Source of the DNA: Acheta domesticus
Lineage: Eukaryota; Arthropoda; Insecta; Orthoptera; Gryllidae
Direction: 5' to 3'
NCBI GenBank assembly: GCA_031308135.1
Contig: JAHLJT010003656.1
Location: 74,512,698 to 74,576,697 of the forward strand
Length of the DNA: 64,000 bases
The position numbers were made by a program, and so were the translations under genes. Shown in pieces: positions 44,040-54,400 of the stretch. Under the pieces are notes generated by a model that was given only the letters and a program-made list of their open reading frames with translations, did not search any database and was not told the origin of the DNA. Numbering within the stretch: the stretch's first letter is position 1; each line of letters begins with the position of its first letter.

Positions 44040-46256
44040 CCAGCCTAAAGCTAGCTCATTTTTGTGCACCGCCCCTGACGGCAGGTGCGTCGTCGTTACA
44101 TTCCGGCCTCTGGGTCTAATTCCGCGCAAAAGGACACGCTCGGTGACAGCGAACAGGGCCTTCGCAAGATGTCCGGCGCGGAGGCGGGGACGCCGGGGCG
44201 CAAGGGGAGGGGCGACATAGGGAGGGGCGGGGCGGAACGGGTGGAGCGTGACGGAAGGGGAAGGGCGGGCAGGAGAGAGGATGGGTGAGGCATGGCTGAG
44301 GGCGTGGCGGCAGGGGCGGGGGAGAGACGGAGGCGGAGTGAGAGCGGGGCCGGGGCAGGGAGGGGCGGGGAAGGGTGAGGACTGGGAGGGACAGGGATGG
44401 GTGGGGGCAGGGAGGGGCAACGCGGGAAGGACGGTAGCTGGCAGGGCGGGAGCGTGACGGGGTGGTGAAGGTTAGAGACAGGGGAGGGACGGGGGTTGAG
44501 GCGGAGCAGGAGGGGGGTGGAGGCGGAGCGGAGCGGGGATGGAGCGGGGGGGCGGGTTGGTTGCTGGAGTTGGATGGGAGTGGAGCGGAGCGGGGTGGAT
44601 TGGTGGCGGGTGTTGGGCTGTGGCGGGCTGGGTGGGGCGGGGCGGGGCTGGTTGTGACGGGGCGGGGCTGGTGGGCCGGGGCGGGGCTGGTGGGCCGGGG
44701 CGGGGGGGGTGGGGCGGACATCGCAGATTGGGCGCGTTGGCTCAAATGAAAGGCTGCGCGCCTGCTAAGCGCCTCGTCAAATTTTCGCGGCGCCCTCATC
44801 TCGCGACGCCGGCCCGCGACGCGACGCGATGCGACGCCGGCCGCACCTGCGGAGGCGGCGGCGGCGGCGGCGACGACGGCGCGAGGCGGACGAGACGAGG
44901 CGAGACGCGATGCGACGAGACGCGACGAGACGGCGCCGACGGAAACCGAGGAGACTGCCACCAGCCGGAGTCGAGAGACTCGGAAATCCGGTGAGCGAAG
45001 AAACGCCGACAAGAAGAGTAGGAGGAGCGAGACAGAACTGGGGGGAGGGGACGGGAAGTGGCAGGCTGCGACGCAATGACACACGCAAGAAAAGCGTGGT
45101 GCGGGGCTGCGGGGGCGGAGGAGATCTCGGCGAATCGCACGCAGCGGGTTCAGCGCCTTTCCATTATTAAAAAGGACGAGACACGATGGGACGGCGGCGG
45201 CGGCGCGGGCCTCAAATTAGACGGCAACCGCGCGCGCACGGAGCAACGCTGGCGGAATCGGATGCGCAACTGGGGGGGGGAGGGTGCGGTGGCGGTTGCG
45301 CCTCGCGAGGGGGAGTGAGCGGGGTGCTGCAGAAGGGGCTTGGCTGGCGGAGAACAGACCGTGAGGGAGACGGAGAGAGGGGGCAGCGTGGATGGGAGTG
45401 TAGGATGAAGAGGGGAGGTTGCGGGGAGAGCAGCTCCGATGGAAAGAGATAGGGTGAGTGATGGCAAGGAATAGCGACGGCGGTGGTAGTCGGGATGATT
45501 TGGAGGCGATGGACTGGGATTGTGAACGGACGACATGTCGGCAGGTCGGGATGGTGTGGTACTGAGATGGTTGTCGGTCCAGATGTGGTCGAGTCGAAAT
45601 GGTAGCGGTTTGGGATGGTAGACAGAAAAGTGGGGCGATCGACATGGTTTTACGCTCAAGATAATTTTGGATAGGGAATGCTGGGAGTTGGGAGGGTGTG
45701 ATAGTAGGATGGTTGCGGGCCGAGGTACGGGAAGGTCGAGATAATAGTGAATTAGGATACTGGAAGGTCGGAATGCTGGGAGGTCACAGTGCTAGGAGAT
45801 CAGTATGCCAGCAGGTCGGGATACGCGGGGCAGATGGAGATGCTGGCAACTGGAGATGGCAACAGGTGAGGATGGTGGTAGGACAGAATTCAGCCGTATT
45901 GTAATGGCGGATGACCTAGCCTACGCGTTGGCAGTGGCGAGGGCAGAAACTACAGTGGCCATGGCGAGTGCGGGGACAGTTGGAAGGAGTGGACAAAAAT
46001 ATGACAGGGCAGAATGTAGGTGGGGCGATATGACCATGGATCGAGAACCGGCCCGGTACGTCGGCAGAAAGTGGGTGGGTCGTTGACCAACCCTACGCGT
46101 TGGCAGTGGCGACGGCATTAACTACAGCGGCCGTGGCGATTACGGTGACAGTTGGGAGGAGTGGACAAAAATAAGACAGGGCAGAATGTAGGTGGGGCGA
46201 CATGACCATGGATCGAGAACCGGCCCGGCACGTCGGCAGAAAAGTGGGTGGGTCGT
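44040..46256. other. GC island, G-rich, ending at the assembly gap
   Basis: 44170-44720 is G-rich with GGGGC and GGAGC words; 44800-44960 has GACGCGA and GGCGGC runs; 45150-45300 is CpG-rich with CTCAAATTAGACGGC; 45480-45830 has degenerate GGTCGGGATG words. Frames on both strands are long but compositional. A donor-like CCG|GTGAGC at 44990 is not supported by a convincing reading frame. Confidence 0.55.
45921..46256. repeat. 172-bp tandem duplication abutting the gap
   Basis: CTACGCGTTGGCAGTGGCGA starts copies at 45921 and 46093 (period 172). The copies are about 92% identical through GTGGACAAAAATA, AGACAGGGCAGAATGTAGGTGGGG and CCATGGATCGAGAACC. Copy 2 stops at GTGGGTGGGTCGT, where the Ns begin, at almost the same point where copy 1 passes into copy 2. 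Confidence 0.95.
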
Positions 46257-47256
46257 NNNNNNNNNNNNNNNNNNNNNNNNNNNNNNNNNNNNNNNNNNNN
46301 NNNNNNNNNNNNNNNNNNNNNNNNNNNNNNNNNNNNNNNNNNNNNNNNNNNNNNNNNNNNNNNNNNNNNNNNNNNNNNNNNNNNNNNNNNNNNNNNNNNN
46401 NNNNNNNNNNNNNNNNNNNNNNNNNNNNNNNNNNNNNNNNNNNNNNNNNNNNNNNNNNNNNNNNNNNNNNNNNNNNNNNNNNNNNNNNNNNNNNNNNNNN
46501 NNNNNNNNNNNNNNNNNNNNNNNNNNNNNNNNNNNNNNNNNNNNNNNNNNNNNNNNNNNNNNNNNNNNNNNNNNNNNNNNNNNNNNNNNNNNNNNNNNNN
46601 NNNNNNNNNNNNNNNNNNNNNNNNNNNNNNNNNNNNNNNNNNNNNNNNNNNNNNNNNNNNNNNNNNNNNNNNNNNNNNNNNNNNNNNNNNNNNNNNNNNN
46701 NNNNNNNNNNNNNNNNNNNNNNNNNNNNNNNNNNNNNNNNNNNNNNNNNNNNNNNNNNNNNNNNNNNNNNNNNNNNNNNNNNNNNNNNNNNNNNNNNNNN
46801 NNNNNNNNNNNNNNNNNNNNNNNNNNNNNNNNNNNNNNNNNNNNNNNNNNNNNNNNNNNNNNNNNNNNNNNNNNNNNNNNNNNNNNNNNNNNNNNNNNNN
46901 NNNNNNNNNNNNNNNNNNNNNNNNNNNNNNNNNNNNNNNNNNNNNNNNNNNNNNNNNNNNNNNNNNNNNNNNNNNNNNNNNNNNNNNNNNNNNNNNNNNN
47001 NNNNNNNNNNNNNNNNNNNNNNNNNNNNNNNNNNNNNNNNNNNNNNNNNNNNNNNNNNNNNNNNNNNNNNNNNNNNNNNNNNNNNNNNNNNNNNNNNNNN
47101 NNNNNNNNNNNNNNNNNNNNNNNNNNNNNNNNNNNNNNNNNNNNNNNNNNNNNNNNNNNNNNNNNNNNNNNNNNNNNNNNNNNNNNNNNNNNNNNNNNNN
47201 NNNNNNNNNNNNNNNNNNNNNNNNNNNNNNNNNNNNNNNNNNNNNNNNNNNNNNNN
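46257..47256. other. Assembly gap, 1000 N
   Basis: Exactly 1000 undetermined bases, a conventional placeholder size, so the true length is unknown. Frames spanning it are meaningless. Confidence 0.99.
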
Positions 47257-47925
47257 TTATTATATTTACGAGTACATATGCTTTAAATAATGTCAAGTAA
47301 CGTTTCTCGGAAACACCACCGTTTTCTGTGAAAAGTAGCTCAAAAATTCGCATTTTCAGAAACCCTCAAACGCCATTTTCTCATATATGGCGGCAAATTT
47401 TTTCTTGAAACTTTTGTAACGAATAGTACTAATTACACTCTTTAGTACAGCGTAAAGTTTATTTTGAGTAATTTTTTTGTTATTTTCAAAAATTACATAA
47501 TTGTATTTTTTTAAAGATCTCTCACATCTTTAATACGCACATTAACAGCAATTTGTAAACATTATTATATTTGTGAGTGTAAGTAACTTCAAATAAAGTA
47601 TTTTGAAAACTCAAAATTTTTTTGTGAAAATAAGCTTCAAATTTCGCATTTTTAGTAGCACTAAAACGCAATTTTCTCTAAAACGGCACGTAATTTTTAA
47701 AAGAAAATTGCCATTTATGACTAGGTTTTTCTGTTCTTCAATATTCTAAAATTATTATTTCCGTTTTACCAATAGGAAACCGAAAAATTAAGAAAATGCC
47801 AAAAAAAATGTAATTTTGTCGGTGATAGATGGCAGCTGGCAAGAGTATGTGGCAATCCCAAATAGCTAGCGGAGACCCCAAGGAAGTAGAAAACTAATAC
47901 GGTAAACTCTGTGCCATTCTGTAGT
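47257..47925 (-). mobile_element. Family A element, copy 5, cut by gap
   Basis: Minus-strand head TACAGAATGGCACAGAGTTTACCGTATTAG at 47925, then the family body phrases (GGAAATAATAATTTTAGAATATTG, GAGAAAATGGCGTTTGAGGG). Its continuation is lost in the gap. It closely parallels copy 4. Confidence 0.72.
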
Positions 47926-48109
47926 TATGTATTGTTTTTATTTGTAATTGTGTTGTAAAAATACATTCATGTTTATGCATTCTGCCACCGAGCAACATCT
48001 GCCCAATTGTAGAATAAAGCTCATATTTATATCTACAATGAGTTTAAATAAGTCTAAAAAAATGCAGGACGTAGGCAAGCCCGCTGAGTGATATTGCACC
48101 ATACTACGC
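47926..48109. other. AT-rich spacer
   Basis: No feature. Confidence 0.35.
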
Positions 48110-48397
48110 TGAACGCACCCTGTTCCCTGCCTCGGAGGGCTGCCAGCGGTGGCCCGAAAGTGGACGTATCGAGCCAAGAGGACGTGCTGAGGACTGGGGC
48201 GTGGGCGGAGGCTTATGCATCTTGAATGGCAGCTCCGCGCGCCCGCCGCGCCGCCCAATCTGCGGCCGCCAGCGCGCGCGCACCGCGGCCCTAAGCAGGA
48301 CTTACGGCCCGCGCGTGTCGCCACGCCCACCCCCACCCCCTGCCACGCCCACTGCAACCCGCACCGCGCCCTCCTCGCATCCTCTTTCCCGGTGGAG
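48110..48397. other. CpG-rich island
   Basis: Short CpG-rich block with GCGCGCGC words and a CCACGCCCACCCCC stretch. Overlapping frames on both strands disagree and have no domain. Possibly a promoter or enhancer island; no TATA/donor pair found. Confidence 0.45.
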
Positions 48398-48440
48398 CCG
48401 GCAAAGGTGGCTCAGGGCAACGACTGATGTCAATGTGTGA
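48398..48440 (+). mobile_element. SINE family C head fragment
   Basis: GGCAAAGGTGGCTCAGGGCAACGACTGATGTC matches the A-box end of the family; the element stops after about 43 bases, before the B box. Confidence 0.65.
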
Positions 48441-48957
48441 TCTTCTCCTATATTATTTCAGTAGTATACCTTCCCTTCGCGGCTCTCACACGCAACCAAT
48501 CTTTATAAATGAGGACTCTAAAAAAGAGAATTTCACGGAGACGTGACAAATTGCACTATAAAAATATGAAGGATTTGTTTGAAAAACATAAATATTCATG
48601 TAAAATGCAATCTGCAACGCAAGTCAGGATTTTTGATTCTCTATCGTTACGTAACACCTAAATGAAGCGTTCTAGGGACTTTAACGTTATTCACAGCATA
48701 ATCTACAGGATGAGGTCTCTTGACCATTCTATTACATTTTTGCTGGTTCGACGCTTCTCGATTCAGCCCCATCTGTTCAGAGCCTGTAGAATCTGCAGCT
48801 GTATGTGAAATTATTAATTACTTGATATTCACGGGTGTACCTCTTTGCTCTATCATAAAGTTAAATAAGAATACTCTGTATTGACAAGGGTGTATTATAT
48901 TGCTATCAATTACAAGATGACATATAGAACAAATGGCAAGTGAAGGAGAATAATAGG
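48441..48957. other. AT-rich spacer
   Basis: No feature. Confidence 0.4.

Positions 48958-49021
<64 letters not shown>
48958..49021. repeat. (TA)n microsatellite
   Basis: About 31 TA units just upstream of a SINE. Confidence 0.98.
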
Positions 49022-49024
<3 letters not shown>

Positions 49025-49034
49025 GAAAAATAAG

Positions 49035-49545
49035 GAAGAGGGTAGGGTATAGCATCGAGAGTTCTCGCTTCTGACTCGGAGGTCCTGGGGTTCAAGTCCC
49101 GACGGTGGAAGAATTTTTGACATTAGTTAGAAAGCTAGATCGAATTCAGCCGCTGCCTGGAGGCGAATTCTAGCTGCCGGCTGCACTGGTCGGTAATTTT
49201 TCGTGATGTCTCCGATCAACACCACGCGAATGCCGAAACAGTACCCTAACAAACGGGTCACAGACCGCTCGCGATAATTCCTTCCCCTTCCATAACCTCT
49301 CCTCACTTCTTTCTTACACACACACACATACTAACATGCACTACACTACCACACATGTCAGGATATCAGTCGATAGCTTAGAGCTTCTCCATGCTGGAGA
49401 GAGTTACCTGTTTGGGTAAATTTCACGCAGGCAGACGTAGGGAGGGGCTTCCCAGCTAGCAGGGGAAGATCACTGCCATCTCTAGCGATAAAAATATGTA
49501 CAGCATTCACGGGACAAAGAACCTTAGCACAGAATCACTAATCAA
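49035..49545 (+). mobile_element. SINE family C, divergent head
   Basis: The head carries B-box-like GGGGTTCAAGTCCCGACGG. The body has AGCTAGATCGAATTCAG, TGGAGGCGAATTCTAGCTG, GCGAATGCCGAAACAG and CCTAACAAACGGGTCAC, then CCTTAGCACAGAATCACTAATCAATC as a shortened 3' end. Confidence 0.85.
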
Positions 49546-49587
49546 TCTTTCCCGCTCAACTCCGTCGCCCTCAACTCGCCCCAGATT

Positions 49588-50158
49588 TCGTGATTGATTT
49601 GATGTTTCTGAGCACGCCAACTGGTACGGTTATTAGTCCTCTTAGTGCAGGTAATGTTCTAAGCCTGGAGGCGGCGACATTCCTTCCCCACTGGATGATG
49701 AGATACAACGCCGACCTACAAATCGGCTAGCGGCCTTCTCCCTTCCGTAATTGCTCCCTGTGGGGTACCGTCCCAGCTGGGTCAAGTTGAAACCTTCCGA
49801 TTGGTCTCTCAAGATGTGTAAAAGTGCAATGCATATAAGAGGGTGTTACGGGAGAGAACACGCCAAGGAAACGGAAAGAAAGATCGCGCGCGGTTCATGG
49901 GCAGTTGTTAGAGCATTGCTCCGACACTCGCCTGGTGTTGATCGAAGGAACCACGGGAAAATACCGATCAGCTGCTCTGATCTCCTCCATTGAGTGGCAC
50001 TACAATTCTCCTCCATTGATTGGCTGAAATTCAGCCAGTTATTTTGTTGGTGAAATAAAACCTTCCAACGTCGGGACTCAAACACTAGGACCTTCCGGTC
50101 AGAGGACCTTCCGGTCAGAGGCACTTTAGTTACATCAGGTGATGCCCTGAGCCGATCC
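49588..50158 (-). mobile_element. SINE family C, full length, minus strand
   Basis: Read on the minus strand: GGCTCAGGGCATCACCTGATG, then a duplicated CTCTGACCGGAAGGTC, TGTTTGAGTCCCGACG (B box), the family body, and a tail CAAATCAATCAC at 49588. It faces the preceding plus-strand copy, giving an inverted SINE pair around 49545-49588. Confidence 0.85.
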
Positions 50159-50600
50159 TTCCGACAATTCGTCCACCAAAAATCTATTCGTTGACGCCCT
50201 ACCGCGACCCGCCCACCTACCTGCTTCCGTGATGTGGTACATTGTGGCCCTGTCCCGATCGCCCGCCACAGCTTCCATTCCGAACTTGATACTTCCCTAC
50301 AACTCCACCATGTCCATTTTCCCCCCTATCATCCCGCAGTCCTGAATTCGACATTTTATCCACCCTTCACAATCCGTTTTAACCCGCTCTCTTCCTTTGT
50401 ACCACCACCAACACGCTTTTCTCCCGCTCTTTATTCACTTCCACACTCAACCACTCCACACCCTTCTCCCCCGCCCATTTCGTGCCCTGGATCGACGTTA
50501 CAACCACACCACACCTCATCTCCTTTTGCCTTTTGCATCACAACATCCCAGTTCCACGTCTTCCTTTGCCATCCCCCACACCACCCAATTCGAGCAACTT
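50159..50600. other. Pyrimidine-rich spacer between two minus-strand SINEs
   Basis: CCAC/TTCC-rich unique sequence with frames of up to 141 codons that are compositional. No gene recognised. Confidence 0.4.
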
Positions 50601-51048
50601 ACATGGCTCGAGGCGGGGCAAGGCATGAGATGGCGGCGATCTTCCCTGCTGGATGGTGAGATCCTCGCCGACCTACACGCCTGTTCTCGGGATTTTTCCC
50701 AACTAGGCCTCTTCCAACAGCGGGGTACCAACCAATCCGGGGCAAGCTCTAAACTCGCGACATGTGTCGTAGTGTAGTACTCGTTTGTAAGTAAGGGGTG
50801 AGGATAGAACAAGGCAGAGGAAGGAAAGATTGCGCGCGGTTCGTGACCCGTTTGTTAGGATCCTGCTCCGATATTATTCTGGTGTTGATCAAAGAAACCA
50901 CGGAAAACTATCGATCATTTCAGCCGGGCGCTAGTATTCTCCTCCAGACTGTGTCTGAACTGCTATCTATCTGACTAGCGACGAAGGGACCCTAAGACCT
51001 TCCGATGAGAGGCACTACAGTGACATCAACTGATGCCCTGAGCCACCT
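50601..51048 (-). mobile_element. SINE family C, minus strand
   Basis: On the minus strand it starts GGCTTAGGTGGCTCAGGGCATC (A box), continues TGATGTCACTGTAGTGCCTCTC, and passes the family middle (CCTAACAAACGGGTCACGAACC) to a 3' end near 50601 without a clear AATC tail. The B box is eroded. Confidence 0.8.
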
Positions 51049-52640
51049 AAGCCGAAAAGTGAAATCAACGACATTTAACGGACATAAATTCCACAAAATG
51101 TAGGAAATAAATAGATACAGATTTTTTACAAACTCATCAGGATTGTCGCATTGTTCTTGCAAAATTTGGTAAAGATTAATTCGACGCAAATGCGGAAAAG
51201 AATTAATTTAAATTATATATTTATTTTACTCACGAGTAGTGAGTAAAATAAATAATTTTAATTGTAATTGCAAAACAATTGTATGAACATTTTGTAATAC
51301 TTTAGTTAATTGTTTCTTGGAACTCTAATTATCAAGCTGTTAAAAAACAAAATAAATACGTTCACACGCTATCTCCGTACGCAGTGTGTAAGCTGTCCTC
51401 AGCATCGTGTACTGCTTGATCTTTTGTATTTCAATCCATCGTATCCAATTCTGGTAAACTGAAGCCGTACGTAGTTAACACATTTCGATTTGTGGTGGTT
51501 TAATGTGTGTAAAATGTAGTTTTCTTTTGCATGAAATTTACTTTGATTGACAATACATGTAACTGAAAATTATTTCTTTTTGTAGTTTTTCATTTGTGAT
51601 ATTCTTTTTAGTTTTCAAATATTACAAAAGTATAGACATTTAAACATTTTTAAGAAAGCATTTTGGAACCGTGAGGAAAGCAGAGCAGATCAATATCTAA
51701 TAGCAATATATTTAAATTTAAGTAAAGGAAATTATAATTTTATTAACATTTGAATCAATTACTCGTACTTTCAAAATAATAATCTTAAACACCGTGGTTT
51801 ATATAAAATTGATCTTTTTCCATTTTCACAAAGATTGGATAAGAAGAAATCCCGGACAACGCCAGATATTTTCCTAGTTAATAATAATAATTATGATAAT
51901 AATAATAATGAAGATAATATTTACTACATACCGTATGTTTCTTGTACATGGGAAGCTGTGGAAAAAATGAAGGAGGGAGCAGAAATAAAATGCAACAGGA
52001 AAAACTCAACTTCTCTTTATTACCTCATCTTATGAGTAATTGCATTTTAGGTTAATACATCGTATTTTACACAAATGAGAGTCATGTACAAAAATCCGCT
52101 TTTTGCTACCACATGATAGTGAAGTGAAAAGCCATTTACTCCTTTTCAAACAAAGTAACTCACTTTTACATGAACTGTGATGTTGATGCAATGTTTTGAC
52201 ATTACAAAACACTACTTATAAGAAAGTAATGGCTTATTTTCGTTTTGTCTCTGATAAGTCAAGTTTCATTATTTTAATATTTTTTTTCTAAAAACAGATG
52301 CTGTTAAACGGAAATCAACTACATTACGATTCTCCCACATATTACACTCTTTAAGATTGTGCTTATTTTCTCAGAAGGTGCCCACACAAAGTAATAGATT
52401 TCAGACAATCAAATGTGACTTTTTGAGAAGAGTTAAACACGGAATATTGGCGTCTGCTGAAAACATGCTACATCAATGAAGAATATATATTTTCATGTTT
52501 CCCGGAGTCGAGTGCGAAAAGGTACCCAAAGAACAAACAGTCAACCTGCCACATATTGTTAACATTACACAAAGAAGACACAGCATTTCACAGAGATGAT
52601 CAGAACATCAACTGTACCACCTAAAACGAGAGAAGTATTG
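51049..52640. other. AT-rich spacer with one perfect hairpin
   Basis: TATTTATTTTACTCAC (51218-51233) and its exact reverse complement (51239-51254) enclose the loop GAGTA. An (AAT)n run lies at 51880-51915. No gene recognised. Confidence 0.55.
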
Positions 52641-53461
52641 CTCGCGCAAGTTCTCTTGATACACAAGTCCCTAATCCTTACACAGCGCTATATAGCAGGC
52701 CCCGTTGAGATATTTAGGACCGACTCGGAACGTACCAATATACAATGATGCCAACAACCACTTCGTATCCTCTGAATAATCTTTGCATTTCTCGTGACGC
52801 GCTGTGGCGCGGTAAGTTCGAGCCAACATTTGGTATGCCCTTTTATGCCGTGACGTCGGCAGAGCTCCAACTTTTCACCCCTCCGCCGTGGATTATCAAG
52901 AAAACTTGCGCGTTTAGTACGAATGAGCCAGAACACCGAGATAGGCAATGAGTGATATCAGTCTCAGATACAACGCGAGACATTGAGTGCAGCGTCGCTT
53001 CATTTGAGCAAAGTCCGGTGTGCGTTCGAGAGGAACAGATACGCCAAGAGAAGGAAACAACAGCCACGAACAGCAATGAAGTCGAGAAGACACTGAAAGA
53101 CGAAAAAATTCGCGTGTCACATACTCCGGTTAAAACGAAGGGCGAATTGACGTTTCATCATCTGGGAAGCAATTATCTAATCCGGAGCTTCAATAGGGAT
53201 CTCAAGTACAGCATAGCGTACAACAACGGTCTGCACTTCTGAGCCCCTGCTTATTTGGGGACTCGTAATCGAACTTGGTGGCATTAATCTGGTGAACAGC
53301 TCTAGTCGAACTTGTAAGGCATTATGGGAATTTAGCACACACTGTCGCCACAGTTTGGAACTTCTTCCACTTCGACCTAAACGATCGTTTGAAACGTGTA
53401 TTTCGACTTCACCCTCTATTGATCTCGATATTGATTTAGATTGTTCTACGCTACGCCGCGG
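52641..53461. other. GC-balanced stretch, unidentified, possibly a decayed transposon
   Basis: Composition is coding-like compared with its flanks and several 60-95-codon frames occur on both strands, but they are fragmented and match no family. Short plus-strand frames at 52745-52951 and 52952-53242 follow each other directly. It could be remains of a transposon or of a host gene; I cannot decide. Confidence 0.3.
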
Positions 53462-53825
53462 CACGGTTCGCCTTGCTGAAACTCCTTAACCTTTAATTAC
53501 TCGCGCTGGCGCACTGAGTGGGCCAGTCGCATTCTTTTGGTTCCTAACGACAAAACGTGCATCATATTGCGTTATCTCTCCCGCTAACCTTTCTTCTGAG
53601 TATTTTAACAGTTTGAATTCGTGTTTCAACTGCTCCGTTGCAAGTCGTGGGAGCTGATTCTGTCTAAAACGTTTTCGGCGCAGTGTGTGCGCCGCTGCGA
53701 GTAATAGCGTAAATACATAAAAGCATCATTTCTTTGAATGTTGACGTTGTAGAAGTCAATTATTCCGTATGATGGTATGAAATATAGATAAAGCACGGCG
53801 TATTCGTCGTGCTGAAACTCCTTAA
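53462..53825. mobile_element. Inverted-repeat insertion with flanking direct repeat
   Basis: ATTACTCGCGCTGGCGCACTG (from 53497) pairs with CAGTGTGTGCGCCGCTGCGAGTAAT (53681-53705) as imperfect terminal inverted repeats of about 25 bases around 160 bases. Outside them, GCACGG...GCTGAAACTCCTTAA occurs on both sides (53463-53490 and 53793-53825) as an imperfect direct repeat of about 30 bases. The inner unit is MITE-like; the outer repeat suggests either a larger insertion or a segment duplicated around it. Confidence 0.55.
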
Positions 53826-54400
53826 TATAAAAAGAAAAACAACGAAACTCCCCGATTGGATAAGCGCGTCTCAGCTGATTGCTATCAATTCACTCTACAT
53901 TTTAATCTGAGTATAAGCAAGCCGACTGCGCACTCTCCAGGAAACGCGCACGTGTTCAGCAGGCGTCGAAGACGAAGAACACAAGGGAACACGCACAGGA
54001 GGCTTTGGATCAGCGCCCGGAGCCACCGGAGGCAACCCACGTCGCGGTCAGGCCTACCAACTGACAGGGCCGAAGAAGCGAAGAGCGGCAAAGACTGCGC
54101 TCGCGAGAGAGAATCACTCCCCCAAAAGACGCGCCTTCTCTGCCGCCGAAACTGCAGTACATCGATACTCAAATCAGTGTCAGCCCATTGTATTCATGAG
54201 TTTGCGGGGACGAGTAAAAAAAACAACTGTCGATTGAAAGAATCGACCATTATATCTTCTTCCCTCGTGCGACGTGTTACGCCCTGAAGATACACAATGT
54301 CGGCCATGTGTTGTTAGGCTGATTCATTGCGTGATGTTGGCAAGGCGCCGTATTCCTCAGGAGGCACTACAGCGCATCAGATTCGGCTTAGTAATATGTG
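53826..54400. other. GC-balanced stretch, unidentified
   Basis: A 143-codon plus-strand frame (53856-54287) is Arg/Ser-rich and lacks a recognisable domain; a competing minus-strand frame overlaps it. Not accepted as a gene. Confidence 0.3.

Noticed and set aside
43989..44420. 143-codon minus frame
   Set aside because: Pro/Ser/Arg-rich shadow of the G-rich island edge.
44116..45659. 322-codon and other minus-strand frames in the GC island
   Set aside because: Ser/Pro/Arg low complexity, no domain, competing frames on the other strand.
46118..47353. Frames of 350-411 codons
   Set aside because: Mostly undetermined bases; they exist only because Ns contain no stop codons.
48818..49123. 101-codon minus frame with Ile-Tyr repeats
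   Set aside because: Driven by the (TA)n microsatellite and adjacent SINE sequence.
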